64,000 bases of DNA from CBDEGU01 sp965238045 (GTDB lineage: Bacteria; Acidobacteriota; Terriglobia; Bryobacterales; UBA6623). The stretch lies in assembly GCA_965238045.1 (NCBI GenBank), contig CBDEGU010000012.1, positions 1,550,001 through 1,614,000 of the forward strand, written 5' to 3'. Below, in pieces: positions 9,635-17,731 of the stretch (the first letter of the stretch is position 1; the number at the start of each line of letters is the position of its first letter). Under the pieces are notes generated by a model that saw only the letters and a list, made by a program, of their open reading frames with translations, did not search any database and was not told where the DNA came from. Both the position numbers and the translations under genes were made by a program.

Positions 9635-9753
9635 GGCAACGGACCGAACAGGGGCGACCGAACGGGGGCGACCGAACAGGGGCGACCCGGCGGTGACGGG
9701 CGCCGATGGCTGCCCCCGATGGCCGCACCTGGCGCCCGGCTCGGTCCGTTGCC
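9635..9753. repeat. Nested inverted repeat (119 nt) after an enolase-superfamily gene
   Basis: GGCAACGGACCGA (9635-9647) is the exact reverse complement of TCGGTCCGTTGCC (9741-9753). Inside it CGGGCGCC (9697-9704) pairs with GGCGCCCG (9731-9738). The outer arm begins directly after the TAA (9754-9756) of the minus-strand gene 9754-11031. A role as terminator or mRNA 3'-end structure is inferred from position. Confidence 0.6.
9642..9683. repeat. Three tandem copies of a 14-bp unit
   Basis: The unit GACCGAACAGGGGC occurs at 9642-9655, 9656-9669 (one substitution, A to G) and 9670-9683. The array overlaps the outer arm of the inverted repeat 9635-9753. Units are directly adjacent with no spacers, so this is not a CRISPR array. 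Confidence 0.85.
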
Positions 9754-11031
9754 TTAGTGATCGGCGACGCCGCCGTCGGAGAAGCGCAGGTTCTGGCGGA
9801 TGTGCGGCGTGTAGGGGCGCCCGCGGGCCAGCTCCTCGTCGAAACCCACTCCCAGGCCGGGCTGGTCCGGCGGCAGGGCGTAGCCGGATTCGTAGCTCGG
9901 TTCGCCTCCCTCGAACAAGTCTTGCCAGAAGGGGTCCTTGCCGCGATGGCTGATCTCTTGAATCGCGAAACTCGGCGTCGAAAAATCAACATGCAATGAC
10001 GCCATCGTGCTGACGTTGCTCTGCGGGTTGTGCGGCGCCAGTTCGACGCGGTGAGCCTCGGCGATGATGCCGATCTTCTTGAGTTCCGAAATGCCGCCGC
10101 AGTGGACGACGTCCGGCTGAATGAAGTCGACCAGATGGCGTTCGCAGATTTCGGTGAATCCCCACTTGGTGAAGAGCCGCTCGCCGGTTGCTAACGGGAT
10201 CGTGGTCTTGCTTCTGAGATGGGCGAGTTCATCGATGTCTTCGATCTGCGTCGCTTCCTCGACAAAGTATGGTCCATATTGCTCGGCCCGGCGGCAGAAA
10301 TCGACCGCCATCGCGAGCGTGGCCTTGCCATGCACGTCGATGCAAATCCTAAAATTCTCGCCAACGGCTTCCCGGACGGCCTTGAGATTGGCGATGCCCT
10401 CGCGCACCGCGCCGACGCGGTCGATCACGTCGTTGTGCGTGGTGAGGAAGCCGCCCTTACAGGCGGTCCAGCCTTCGTCTTGCACCTGTTTCCAGCTCTC
10501 GGCGTATTCCTGAGGCGTGCGCCCGCCGGCGTGGACGTACATCTGGACGCGATGGCGCGCCCGGCCGCCGAGCAGGCGCCAGACCGGCTGTCCCAAGGCC
10601 TGACCGAGGATGTCCCACAGGGCGATATCGACGGCGCTGACCGCGGAGTTCAGGATCGGCCCGCCGCGCCAGCGCGCCCAGCGGAACATGGCCTGCCAGT
10701 GCATCTCGATATCGGTGGGGTCGCGGCCAACCAGATAGCGCTTGTGTTCACCGATAGCGGCCGCCATGGTTTGCGCCTTGCTGGTGACCGAGCCTTCTCC
10801 GGCGCCGATGATGCCCTGGTTGGTGAAGATGCGCACGAAGACATAGTTCGAGCTATTGGGCTGGCCGCTACGGCTGATGATGTAGGTCTTCAGATCGGTG
10901 ATCTTAAGGTTGAGCGGTTTGGCCTTTTCCCGCGCGGCCGCCAGCAGACCCTCGGGTCCGCTAAACGCGGCGATGCCGGCCGAGGCCGTGGCCGCGGCCA
11001 TGTAAAGAAAATCACGTCGTGTCATGGGCAT
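9754..11031 (-). CDS. Exported mandelate racemase/muconate-lactonizing (enolase superfamily) enzyme
   Basis: 425 aa from ATG 11031. The Tat-type signal M-T-R-R-D-F-L-Y-M-A-A-A-T is near residues 3-15. Enolase-superfamily N-cap and barrel follow. Metal ligands are visible as C-I-D-V-H-G-K, F-V-E-E-A and A-T-G-E-R-L, with the catalytic histidine in L-A-P-H-N-P, the arrangement of galactonate/mannonate-type sugar acid dehydratases. Substrate is not certain. The frame extends 37 codons upstream of 11031, but the Tat motif argues for this start. Export of such an enzyme is common in planctomycetes and acidobacteria but still unproven for this one. Confidence 0.85.
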   Translation of the reverse strand: MPMTRRDFLYMAAATASAGIAAFSGPEGLLAAAREKAKPLNLKITDLKTYIISRSGQPNSSNYVFVRIFTNQGIIGAGEGSVTSKAQTMAAAIGEHKRYLVGRDPTDIEMHWQAMFRWARWRGGPILNSAVSAVDIALWDILGQALGQPVWRLLGGRARHRVQMYVHAGGRTPQEYAESWKQVQDEGWTACKGGFLTTHNDVIDRVGAVREGIANLKAVREAVGENFRICIDVHGKATLAMAVDFCRRAEQYGPYFVEEATQIEDIDELAHLRSKTTIPLATGERLFTKWGFTEICERHLVDFIQPDVVHCGGISELKKIGIIAEAHRVELAPHNPQSNVSTMASLHVDFSTPSFAIQEISHRGKDPFWQDLFEGGEPSYESGYALPPDQPGLGVGFDEELARGRPYTPHIRQNLRFSDGGVADH

Positions 11032-11245
11032 CGTTTGGTCTCCAGCACGCCGCGCACATGCAAACTGGGCGGCTCTATCGCAGCTCGCTTGCGTGGCGGG
11101 ATGCGAGACTCCGTTGCGGGTGCATCGCTTTCCCGCCGACACCCTCCAGGACCTGCGAAGGGTCTCGGCCGCGCAAAGAGGAAATGCTGGCCAAAGGGAA
11201 ACGACGCCGCCAGGTGCGCCATCCGCCGCGGCTTCCGCGAGAACC

Positions 11246-11295
11246 TGGAGCCACGGGTCGGAGTCGAACCGACGACCTGCGGTTTACGAAACCGC
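11246..11295 (-). tRNA. 3' half of tRNA-Thr(CGT), probable attachment-site remnant
   Basis: Read on the minus strand this is the anticodon arm (GCGGT, loop TTCGTAA, ACCGC; 11279-11295), variable loop, T arm (GTCGG..CCGAC, 11257-11273), acceptor 3' strand CCGTGGC (11250-11256), discriminator T and CCA (11246-11248). The 5' half is missing: no GCCACGG acceptor strand or D arm follows the anticodon stem. Integrases commonly recombine at the anticodon-to-3'-end part of tRNA genes, leaving exactly such a fragment at one end of the insertion. The complete gene would lie at the other end; none is seen in this window. Confidence 0.8.
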
Positions 11296-11300
11296 GACCT

Positions 11301-11350
11301 AACTCCGTAACCCATTGAGAATACTAGCAGAATTAACGGGTTACGGGGTT
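11301..11350. repeat. Imperfect 13-bp inverted repeat beside the tRNA fragment
   Basis: AACTCCGTAACCC (11301-11313) and the reverse complement of 11338-11350 agree at 12 of 13 positions, with a 24-base AT-rich centre. It directly adjoins the tRNA-Thr remnant on the inner side of the presumed island, where integrase arm or core sites would be. Function is inferred from position only. Confidence 0.45.
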
Positions 11351-11868
11351 CTTGTTTTGGGTGGCGTTGCCTGAAATTGGGTGGTCTTGGGCCGTCGCGG
11401 GCACAAATGCGGGCACGAATCAGAGGCGGGAACAAAAAACCGTTGCTCGCCCGACCAGTGCGGCAGCCCGGCGCCGGGGACGATGCTGGCGTAGTGTTCA
11501 AGAACTCGAATGTGTTCTTTTGTTGAGAACTATGGCCCCTGCGAGAGACGTTCCATTGGGACGCTGCCGTGGTAATCTGCGCTCCAGGCAGCTAGAATGT
11601 TCGACAAAAGGGCGTCAGCGTCGGATAGGTGTCGAGAAATAATTTCTCATTGAGCGATCCAGGCTTCAGAGCCTCGGCAACCCGTCGTCGAGCGGGCCCA
11701 AATCGAGTCCCATCAGGCGGCTAGCGACAACCTTGGCGGATAGCGAGTGCGAACGGTTGTTGGACGAAGCCGCTGGCGCGGCAGAGGTGAAGGGGAGGCC
11801 GGCGAGTGGGGAAGGATTGAAACTTTGTTGAGGTAGAGGAATAATGAGCGACCGAGAGGAGGTCGTTC
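11351..11868. other. Gene-free interval before the recombinase gene
   Basis: About 500 bases without a credible gene; the short frames show no family similarity. The last 15 bases hold the ribosome binding site GAGAGGAGG, six bases before ATG 11869. The left end of the IS91-type element should be here, but no boundary could be recognised. Confidence 0.5.
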
Positions 11869-12744
11869 ATGACCAAGCTACGCCAGAAGATGATCCAAGA
11901 CCTGCGGCTGCGCAGCTATTCGCCGCAGACGATTCGGAGTTATACCAAGGCCGTCGAGGATCTCGCCCGCTACTTCGGCAAGTCGCCGGAGCAACTGGGC
12001 CCGAAGCAGATTCGCGAGTATCAGCTTGACTTGATCGAGCGGCGTAAGCTGGCCGGTGCGACGTTCGGGGTGCGCACGGCGGGGCTGAAGTTCTTCTACA
12101 GCCAGACACTCGAGCGACCCTGGGTTGTCGAACGCATCGCACGGCCCAAGGTCCGGCGTCGCCTACCGGTCGTGCTGAGCCGTGAAGAAGTGACGGCGCT
12201 GTTGGACGCCGCGGTGAACCTGAAGCATCGCGCGATCCTCGCGACGCTCTACGGAGCCGGGTTGCGTCTCGACGAAGTGTTGCAACTCGAAGCGGGGGAC
12301 ATTGACTCGCAGCGGATGGTGATCCTGGTGCGCCGCGGCAAAGGAGAGAAGCCACGCCAGGTGATGTTGTCTCCCAAGCTACTGGAGTTGCTGCGTCTGT
12401 ACTGGCGCTGGGCGAAGCCGAACGAGTTGCTGTTTCCCGGCCGTATCCACGGCGCCCAGCTGCGGCCCTCGGGGGTACGGCAGATCTGCCAAAAGCTTGG
12501 TCGCCAGGCAGGCATCCGCAAACCGGTGAGCCCGCACGTGCTGCGGCATTCCTTTGCCACGCACTTGCTGGAAGCGGGGACGGATCTGCGCACCATCCAG
12601 GTCTTGCTGGGGCACGTCAGTCTCAAGACGACGGCGCGCTATCTGCATGTCTCGGAATTGCGCCTGCGCACGACGCAGAGCCCACTCGAAGCACTCGAGA
12701 TTCGCGAAGCGCTCACCGACGACGGGGACCGGCGCCGGCGATGA
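11869..12744 (+). CDS. Tyrosine recombinase (phage integrase family) of an IS91-type element
   Basis: 291 aa. N-terminal SAM-like core-binding domain (about 1-85) and C-terminal catalytic domain (about 100-275). All catalytic residues are visible: R133 (G-L-R-L-D-E), K158 (R-G-K-G-E-K), H223 and R226 (H-V-L-R-H), H249 (L-L-G-H) and the nucleophile Y258 (T-T-A-R-Y-L-H). The stop overlaps the start of the IS91-type transposase (ATGA at 12741-12744), so the two are translationally coupled. Some IS91-family elements are known to carry such a recombinase ahead of the transposase, so it may belong to that element rather than to the tRNA-borne island. It appears intact. Confidence 0.9.
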   Translation: MTKLRQKMIQDLRLRSYSPQTIRSYTKAVEDLARYFGKSPEQLGPKQIREYQLDLIERRKLAGATFGVRTAGLKFFYSQTLERPWVVERIARPKVRRRLPVVLSREEVTALLDAAVNLKHRAILATLYGAGLRLDEVLQLEAGDIDSQRMVILVRRGKGEKPRQVMLSPKLLELLRLYWRWAKPNELLFPGRIHGAQLRPSGVRQICQKLGRQAGIRKPVSPHVLRHSFATHLLEAGTDLRTIQVLLGHVSLKTTARYLHVSELRLRTTQSPLEALEIREALTDDGDRRRR

Positions 12745-13559
12745 GCCGGCATCGGCTGGAAGTGGCCGATGTCATTCGCCAACACGAAGGGGAGTTGCTC
12801 GAGCGCTGGGGACACCGCCTCTCCGCTCGTCAACGCAAGGCCCTTCGCGACATCGGTTCGTGTCGCAGCGCCGCCCAGGGCGCTCACATCGAACAGTGCG
12901 ATTCTTGCTCGCAGGAACGGATCGCGTACAACTCGTGCTCGAACCGGCACTGTCCGAAGTGCCAGTCGGCGGCGCGTGACCGCTGGCTGGGGGCACGGGC
13001 GCAGGAACTACTTCCGGTGCACTACTGCCATGTTGTGTTCACCGTGCCAGGGACCCTGGCAATGTTGGCCCTCCAGAATCAGCGACTCTTCTACCGTCTG
13101 CTGTTCGAGGCGGCCTCTCAAAGCTTGCAACAACTCGCTCGCGACCCCAAGCGTTTGGGCGCCCAGATCGGCTTCTTCGCCGTATTGCATACCTGGAACC
13201 AGATACTGCTGCCTCATCCGCACCTGCACTGCGTCGTACCGGCGGGAGGAATGGCGCTCGACGGCAGCCGATGGATCCGCTGCCGCAAGAAGTTTTTCCT
13301 GCCCGTACGGCCTCTGAGCCGCTTGTTTCGCGGCAAGCTCTTAGACGGTTTGCGGCGGGCGTTCGAACACGGCGAGCTGGAACTCGACCGGCAGCTGGCC
13401 CCGCTGACGAAGCCCGAACGTTTTCACTCTTGGCTGCGAGAACTGAGAACAACCGAGTGGGTGGTCTACCTCAAGCCGCCCATGGCCGGACCCGAACAAG
13501 TGCTCAAGTATCTGGCTCGTTATACCCATCGCGTGGCGTTGGTGCATGAATCGGTGTAA
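12741..13559 (+). pseudogene. IS91-family transposase, C-terminus lost to an IS5-family insertion
   Basis: 272 residues remain, of which about 265 are native. The zinc-binding region has Cys53, 56, 66, 71 and 74. The HUH-type motif is H161-L-H163 within L-P-H-P-H-L-H-C. The tyrosine pair is Y257 and Y261 (Y-L-A-R-Y-T-H-R), spaced as in IS91. Full-length relatives run on for roughly 100 more residues. The frame is cut at 13535 by the left terminal repeat of the IS5-family element, which supplies the stop. The missing 3' part is not found beyond the right end of that element, so a deletion accompanied or followed the insertion. Confidence 0.88.
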
Positions 13560-14647
13560 GCGAGCACGCTAGCGGCGGGGGTGGGGTCCAGTCCATCATA
13601 GAGATCGGGGGTAACGTCATGGTCGCAGCGAAGTCGAGCCGAGTCAACCGCCAGTATAAGAAGAAGTACAGAATCCGGAACTGGAGGGAGTACGAGCGTG
13701 GCCTCAGGAGCCGCGGCGACGTCACGATCTGGCTGAGCGAGGATGCAATTGCCGCGTGGGTACCACCGAAGAACGGTCTTCGCGGAGGCCAGCGGCGGTA
13801 CTCGAACCTCGCGGTCCGGACCGCGTTGACGCTGCGGGTCGTCTTCAGCCTGCCGCTCCGCCAGACCGAGGGGTTCCTGGACTCGCTGCTCCGCTTGATG
13901 GGCCTCAACCTCAAGGCCCCGGACCACACCACACTCTCGCGCCGGAACCAAATCGTTGCGGTGCCGCCCCTGACCCGATCCTATGACGGCCCGATCGACT
14001 TGATCGTCGATTCCACAGGGCTGAAGATTCTGGGTTGCGGCGAATGGAACGCGCACAAGCACAAGGCATCAAAGAAACGCCGGGATTGGCGGAAGCTGCA
14101 CATCGGGGTGGATGCCGAGGGGTTCATTGTGGCGGCCGAACTCACAGCGAGCAGCCGGGACGACGCCTCCACACTCCCTGCTCTTCTCGACACAATCGAG
14201 GTTCCCATCCGGCGTTTCACCGCAGACGGAGCCTACGACCACAGGTCAGTCTACGATCAACTCAGCGCGGCCGGTACAGAGAACGTCGTGATTGTGATTC
14301 CCCCTCGTCGCTCCGCGGTGTCGGCGGGGCCAACGGACGGCCCATGGGCGCAGCGTGACACGGCTCTTGAGAGGATTCGCCAGGTCGGGCGACGAGAGTG
14401 GCAGAAGGAGTCGGGCTACCGACAGCAGGCGCGCGTTGAAAACAGCTTCTTCCGATACAAGTCCGTGCTCGGAGGCGGATTGAAGGCGAGGCACGGCAAG
14501 GCACAAAGGAGAGAAGTTGCGATCGGGTGTCACATCCTCAACCGGATGGCCGAGCTGGGTAGGCCGAAATCCTGCGCTGTGGTGTCCTGAACGAGAAGTT
14601 GGAAAAGCGCCCCCACTCGCGCCGCAGTTGAATCATGCAACAGCGCC
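13535..14647 (+). mobile_element. IS5-family insertion sequence, 1113 bp
   Basis: Terminal inverted repeats are GGCGTTGGTGCATGAATC (13535-13552) and, reverse-complemented from 14630-14647, GGCGCTGTTGCATGATTC: 15 of 18 positions match. One transposase gene fills the element. The flanks share no convincing target-site duplication, and the interrupted IS91-type gene does not resume on the right, so this copy lies at a deletion or recombination junction. Confidence 0.8.
13619..14590 (+). CDS. IS5-family DDE transposase
   Basis: 323 aa. The N-terminal N-W-R-E-Y-E-R-G-L-R-S-R-G block is typical of the IS5 family. The catalytic triad is D131 (V-D-S-T-G-L), D203 (T-A-D-G-A-Y-D) and E274 (V-E-N-S-F-F-R-Y-K), all present. 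The gene lies between the two terminal repeats of the element and appears complete, so it may be active. Confidence 0.93.
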   Translation: MVAAKSSRVNRQYKKKYRIRNWREYERGLRSRGDVTIWLSEDAIAAWVPPKNGLRGGQRRYSNLAVRTALTLRVVFSLPLRQTEGFLDSLLRLMGLNLKAPDHTTLSRRNQIVAVPPLTRSYDGPIDLIVDSTGLKILGCGEWNAHKHKASKKRRDWRKLHIGVDAEGFIVAAELTASSRDDASTLPALLDTIEVPIRRFTADGAYDHRSVYDQLSAAGTENVVIVIPPRRSAVSAGPTDGPWAQRDTALERIRQVGRREWQKESGYRQQARVENSFFRYKSVLGGGLKARHGKAQRREVAIGCHILNRMAELGRPKSCAVVS

Positions 14648-14681
14648 TCCTCGTAACCCCGTCCGCCCCCCTTCCGTCGCT

Positions 14682-16271
14682 ATGACCATGAATGTCCGAC
14701 GCCACCGACCCTTCGCACTAGCCGCCCTGCTGACTGTTGCCCACTTCGTTTGGCTGTGCGTGTGGGTTGTGCCCGGTTATGGCGGCGTGCCCCTAATTGC
14801 CCAGGGGGGCCTCGTCAACGCTGCAACTTTCCTGGGGGGGCCAGTCGCTCCTGAGTCCTGGGGATCTCTCTTCGGAGAGGAGCTGGCTGATACGTTGATC
14901 GTCGCTTCCACAACTCCTCTTCCCACCTCCCTGGGTGGTACCCAAGTCACTGTCACTGACGCTCTCGGCACCGAGCGCCTGGCCCGGTTGCAGTTCGTTT
15001 CTCCCGGACAATTGAACTTCCTGGTGCCGCCGAACACGGCTCCCGGCCCCGCGACCGTCACGGTGACCAACGCTAGTGGGGAAAGCGCGGGCGTGGTTGT
15101 ACAGGTTACGCCTGTCGCCCCAGGGATTTTCTCCGCCAACGCCAGCGGTATGGGTCCGGCCGCCGCAAGGTTCCTCAGAGAGCGAGCCGATGGGTTCCGC
15201 TTGGAAGACTTTACTTTTGACACCGACCTCCCCGCAGGTAGCCGTACGAATATTCCCATCGACCTAGGAGAGCCGGGCGATCTAGTATTCATGAGCTTCT
15301 TCGGGACCGGCTTCCGCTCCCAGTCGTCGGTGTCGGTTCTCATTGGCGGGGTTGATGTGCCCACCCTTGGGGCTGTGGCCCAGGATCAGTTCGACGGCCT
15401 CGACCAACTGGTCGTGGGCCCCCTACCGGAGAGTCTCGTGGGCCGCGGCGAGGTGGCTGTGCTTGCAATCTTCGATGGGGTCCCCGCTAACGAGGTCACG
15501 ATCAACATCGGGCCTTCGGAAGGACCCCTTGAGCTGAGTGGGCTGAGGTTCGACGGCTCCGACGACCGCGTCACGGTTCCGTACAGCCCAACGTTTCCCA
15601 CCGAGGTCTTCACCCTCAGCGCCTGGATCAAGCTCCAGCCGCCGAGTCGGCGGGCGGCCATCATCGCGCGAGGCGAGGATGACAACTCTTTCAATCTGAG
15701 CTGGCAGGTCTACGTATTGCGGGACGGGACCCTCGAAGTCATGCTGGAGGACTCCAGAGAGAACAACTACTGCTATCCGTCGAATAGCTGCACGCCGCTC
15801 GGCTCGTGCAGCGGGGGTGACCTCTTCGTGGCAGACGATGTCTGGCACCACATCGCCGTCACGCGTGAGGGGTCGGGAGCCCTGAGTATCTACGTCGACG
15901 GAGACAGGAGGGCAAGCTGCGATGGAACAGGCGTGCCCTCGTCGAACAACTTTCAGGTGCTGTCGATCGGGTGCACCTTCGGCACGATCGGACCGCCCCC
16001 CGGCGGCCGGGAGCCCCCCGTTTGGTTTTTTCCGGGGCTCATAGACGAACCGGCCATCTGGAGCCTCGCTCTGACAGACTCCCAGGTCGCGGCCGTCATG
16101 AGTTCCGGAGTGGATGCGAGCTCCCCTGGTCTGGTCGGCTATTGGAACTTCGACGAGGGTGTCGGACAGTTGGTCACCGACCTCTCGGCGGCCGGCAACG
16201 ACGGCTTCCTGGGAGAGAGCGACCAGCCGGACAGCGCGGATCCGCTATGGGAGGTCGAAGATGCCCAATAG
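14682..16271 (+). CDS. Secreted TIGR03437-domain protein with C-terminal LamG-like domain
   Basis: 529 aa from ATG 14682 (a second ATG at 14688 is possible). Signal-type hydrophobic segment at about residues 10-33. Residues ~35-330 match the Solibacter-type TIGR03437 domain: G-G-L-V-N-A-A-T-F near the start, P-T-S-L-G-G-T-Q-V-T-V, F-V-S-P-G-Q-L-N-F and V-A-P-G-I-F-S. Residues ~340-525 are a laminin G/concanavalin-like module (L-S-A-W-I-K, W-H-H-I-A-V-T, G-Y-W-N-F-D-E-G), suggesting binding of a polysaccharide or surface ligand. It begins 34 bases after the IS5 element and may have been carried with the island. The frame is open further upstream, into the IS, but that part is not coding. Confidence 0.8.
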   Translation: MTMNVRRHRPFALAALLTVAHFVWLCVWVVPGYGGVPLIAQGGLVNAATFLGGPVAPESWGSLFGEELADTLIVASTTPLPTSLGGTQVTVTDALGTERLARLQFVSPGQLNFLVPPNTAPGPATVTVTNASGESAGVVVQVTPVAPGIFSANASGMGPAAARFLRERADGFRLEDFTFDTDLPAGSRTNIPIDLGEPGDLVFMSFFGTGFRSQSSVSVLIGGVDVPTLGAVAQDQFDGLDQLVVGPLPESLVGRGEVAVLAIFDGVPANEVTINIGPSEGPLELSGLRFDGSDDRVTVPYSPTFPTEVFTLSAWIKLQPPSRRAAIIARGEDDNSFNLSWQVYVLRDGTLEVMLEDSRENNYCYPSNSCTPLGSCSGGDLFVADDVWHHIAVTREGSGALSIYVDGDRRASCDGTGVPSSNNFQVLSIGCTFGTIGPPPGGREPPVWFFPGLIDEPAIWSLALTDSQVAAVMSSGVDASSPGLVGYWNFDEGVGQLVTDLSAAGNDGFLGESDQPDSADPLWEVEDAQ

Positions 16272-16403
16272 GGCGGTGAGCTCAGCGGCCATCGGCCGGT
16301 TGCTGGAAATGAGCGTGCACAGCATCTTTCAAACCAAGCAGGCGAAGCTCGACCATCGACGTTTGGCCGACCCCGCGGCACCGAACCGGAAGTGGTGTGA
16401 GCG

Positions 16404-16646
16404 ATGAAGGATCAACCAGCAATCAACGAACAAGCAATGTCCCGGCGTCGGATGTTGAGACTCAGTGTCGGAGCGGCGGCGGGTCTGACGATGCCCGGCA
16501 CCCCAACAGCGGCGGTCGGGCAGGCTTTGCCAATACCGGAACGGCTGGAGGGCTCGGTCTTCAACCTGGACATGCGACCCGGTCAACGTGAGTTCCTGCC
16601 TCGGGAAACCGGGACAGCCTCAGTTTCGCCGGAGGTCGTAGCCTGA
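16404..16646 (+). pseudogene. N-terminal stub of a Tat-exported multicopper oxidase
   Basis: 80 codons. Tat motif M-S-R-R-R-M-L-R-L-S at about residue 12, followed by L-P-I-P-E-R-L-E-G-S-V-F-N-L and a G-x-R-E-F-L-P stretch, which resemble the start of bilirubin-oxidase/CotA-type multicopper oxidases. The frame stops at TGA 16644, before any copper-binding histidine. Downstream bases show no continuation, so it is a remnant. Confidence 0.5.
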
Positions 16647-17246
16647 AGACCGGTAAACAACTACAATAAAATGGCTTACCAGATATTGGCCAATCTCCTA
16701 CGAGCAGCAGCCCGATCGGTCTTGACGCCATAAACTGTTCATTTACTTAGACTTGATGACGATACTGGCCCGGCGCTTGGCAAGAATCGAGGCCGTCCCG
16801 GTTTCGCGGTTTCGCCCCGGCCGGGAGCGCAAGCAACGTTGCCTCGGAACGCCCGCTCCGATACGATCGAGGAGCCCGGCGGCGTCCTCCCGATGATCGG
16901 CCATCGCCGGTTGAGGAGACTCGCGCACAGTGCATATGATTCAGGCAGCAAGACGCGCTACTGACAAGCGCAGCGGACTGCCGGGAACTTACGCTAGACG
17001 ATTTTCTCGGTGCCGACTGGCGGAGGCAGGTATCGGGGATATGGATTCACCATTTGAACATTTGGACGAGTACCGCGACGATCAGCACTGTGGGAAACGG
17101 GGGCTCGATACCGGCGGGCGGTGCTATCTAGAGATCTACCTCAGAGAAACCATGGACAAGCCAGTCCACGTTGAACGCAATTGGAGTCGTCAAGAAGCAA
17201 ACTATCTCCAAATTAAAATCAATCCTCTGAAAACAAAAAGAAAGGC
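16647..17246. other. Interval without a convincing gene
   Basis: 600 bases. One frame (16930-17310) is open for 126 codons, and its part from ATG 17041 has protein-like composition, but it has no recognisable family and no clear ribosome binding site. I see no RNA gene or repeat. It probably holds decayed island DNA. Confidence 0.4.
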
Positions 17247-17396
17247 ATGGAATCGCTCAGGCTGGCCGTCGAAGCGTGGTTCGAATCGTGCATCGATCGC
17301 GGCGTGTTGAAGGAAGCTCTGAGGGAGGCGGGATTTTCGAGCGTGCCAAACGGGATCGAGGGAAGTATCTCCCATGCCTATATCGCCGCGCTGTAG
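17247..17396 (+). CDS. Small protein of 49 aa, unknown function
   Basis: Starts at ATG 17247 (M-E-S-L-R-L-A-V-E-A-W-F) and ends at TAG 17394-17396. The sequence is predicted helical with a heptad-like pattern (E-A-L-R-E-A-G-F-S). A weak AAAGG lies two to six bases before the start. Codon choice follows the GC-rich host pattern. No family is recognised. It could equally be the end of a decayed longer gene. Confidence 0.35.
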   Translation: MESLRLAVEAWFESCIDRGVLKEALREAGFSSVPNGIEGSISHAYIAAL

Positions 17397-17528
17397 CAAG
17401 GACCGGGGCTGGCCGATCTAGATCTAGGCGGCGGTTGCTCATAAGGTCATTTCCTGATACCATCGAACACCTTGGCGCGTCTAAACTGTAGACGCTGAGA
17501 AGATTCCCTCCGGAAGGGGATTCCCGTC

Positions 17529-17723
17529 ATGTCAACCCAAGAGAGACTCAAGATCCTCGCCGGCGCAACGCCCAACACGTGGATCGCGTTATCACAGGAT
17601 GAATCCCGCGTCGTCGCCAGCGGTGACAACTACACGAACGCCGTCGAGAACGCGAAAGATGCTGGGGAGCCAGACCCCGTGCTGATCCGTATTCCCGATG
17701 AGTGGAGACCCATGGTACTCTAG
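17529..17723 (+). CDS. DUF5678-like small protein
   Basis: 64 aa. The core W-I-A-L-S-Q-D-E-S-R-V-V-A-S-G followed by A-V-E-N-A-K-D-A-G..D-P-V-L-I-R-I-P matches the DUF5678 pattern (W-I-A-L..V-V-G-S-G-x-x..A..A-K..G..P-V-L-I-R-V-P). The ribosome binding site GGAAGGGG lies nine bases before ATG 17529. It immediately precedes an aspartic-protease-like gene, and the two often travel together. Biochemical function is unknown. Confidence 0.72.
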   Translation: MSTQERLKILAGATPNTWIALSQDESRVVASGDNYTNAVENAKDAGEPDPVLIRIPDEWRPMVL

Positions 17724-17731
17724 GGATTTTT

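Noticed and set aside
9642..9683. CRISPR-like array
   Set aside because: The 14-bp units are directly adjacent without spacers and no cas gene is present.
10219..11310. Plus-strand frame ending in R-V-G-V-E-P-T-T-C-G
   Set aside because: The ending is the well-known artefact of translating the complement of a tRNA; the rest mirrors the enolase-superfamily gene.
16261..16407. 48-codon frame linking the LamG protein and the multicopper oxidase stub by overlaps
   Set aside because: No ribosome binding site, no family, and the ATGA overlap with a stub gene is likely to be chance.
16930..17310. 126-codon frame
   Set aside because: No family resemblance or ribosome binding site; only the part from 17041 looks protein-like. 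Left as unassigned.
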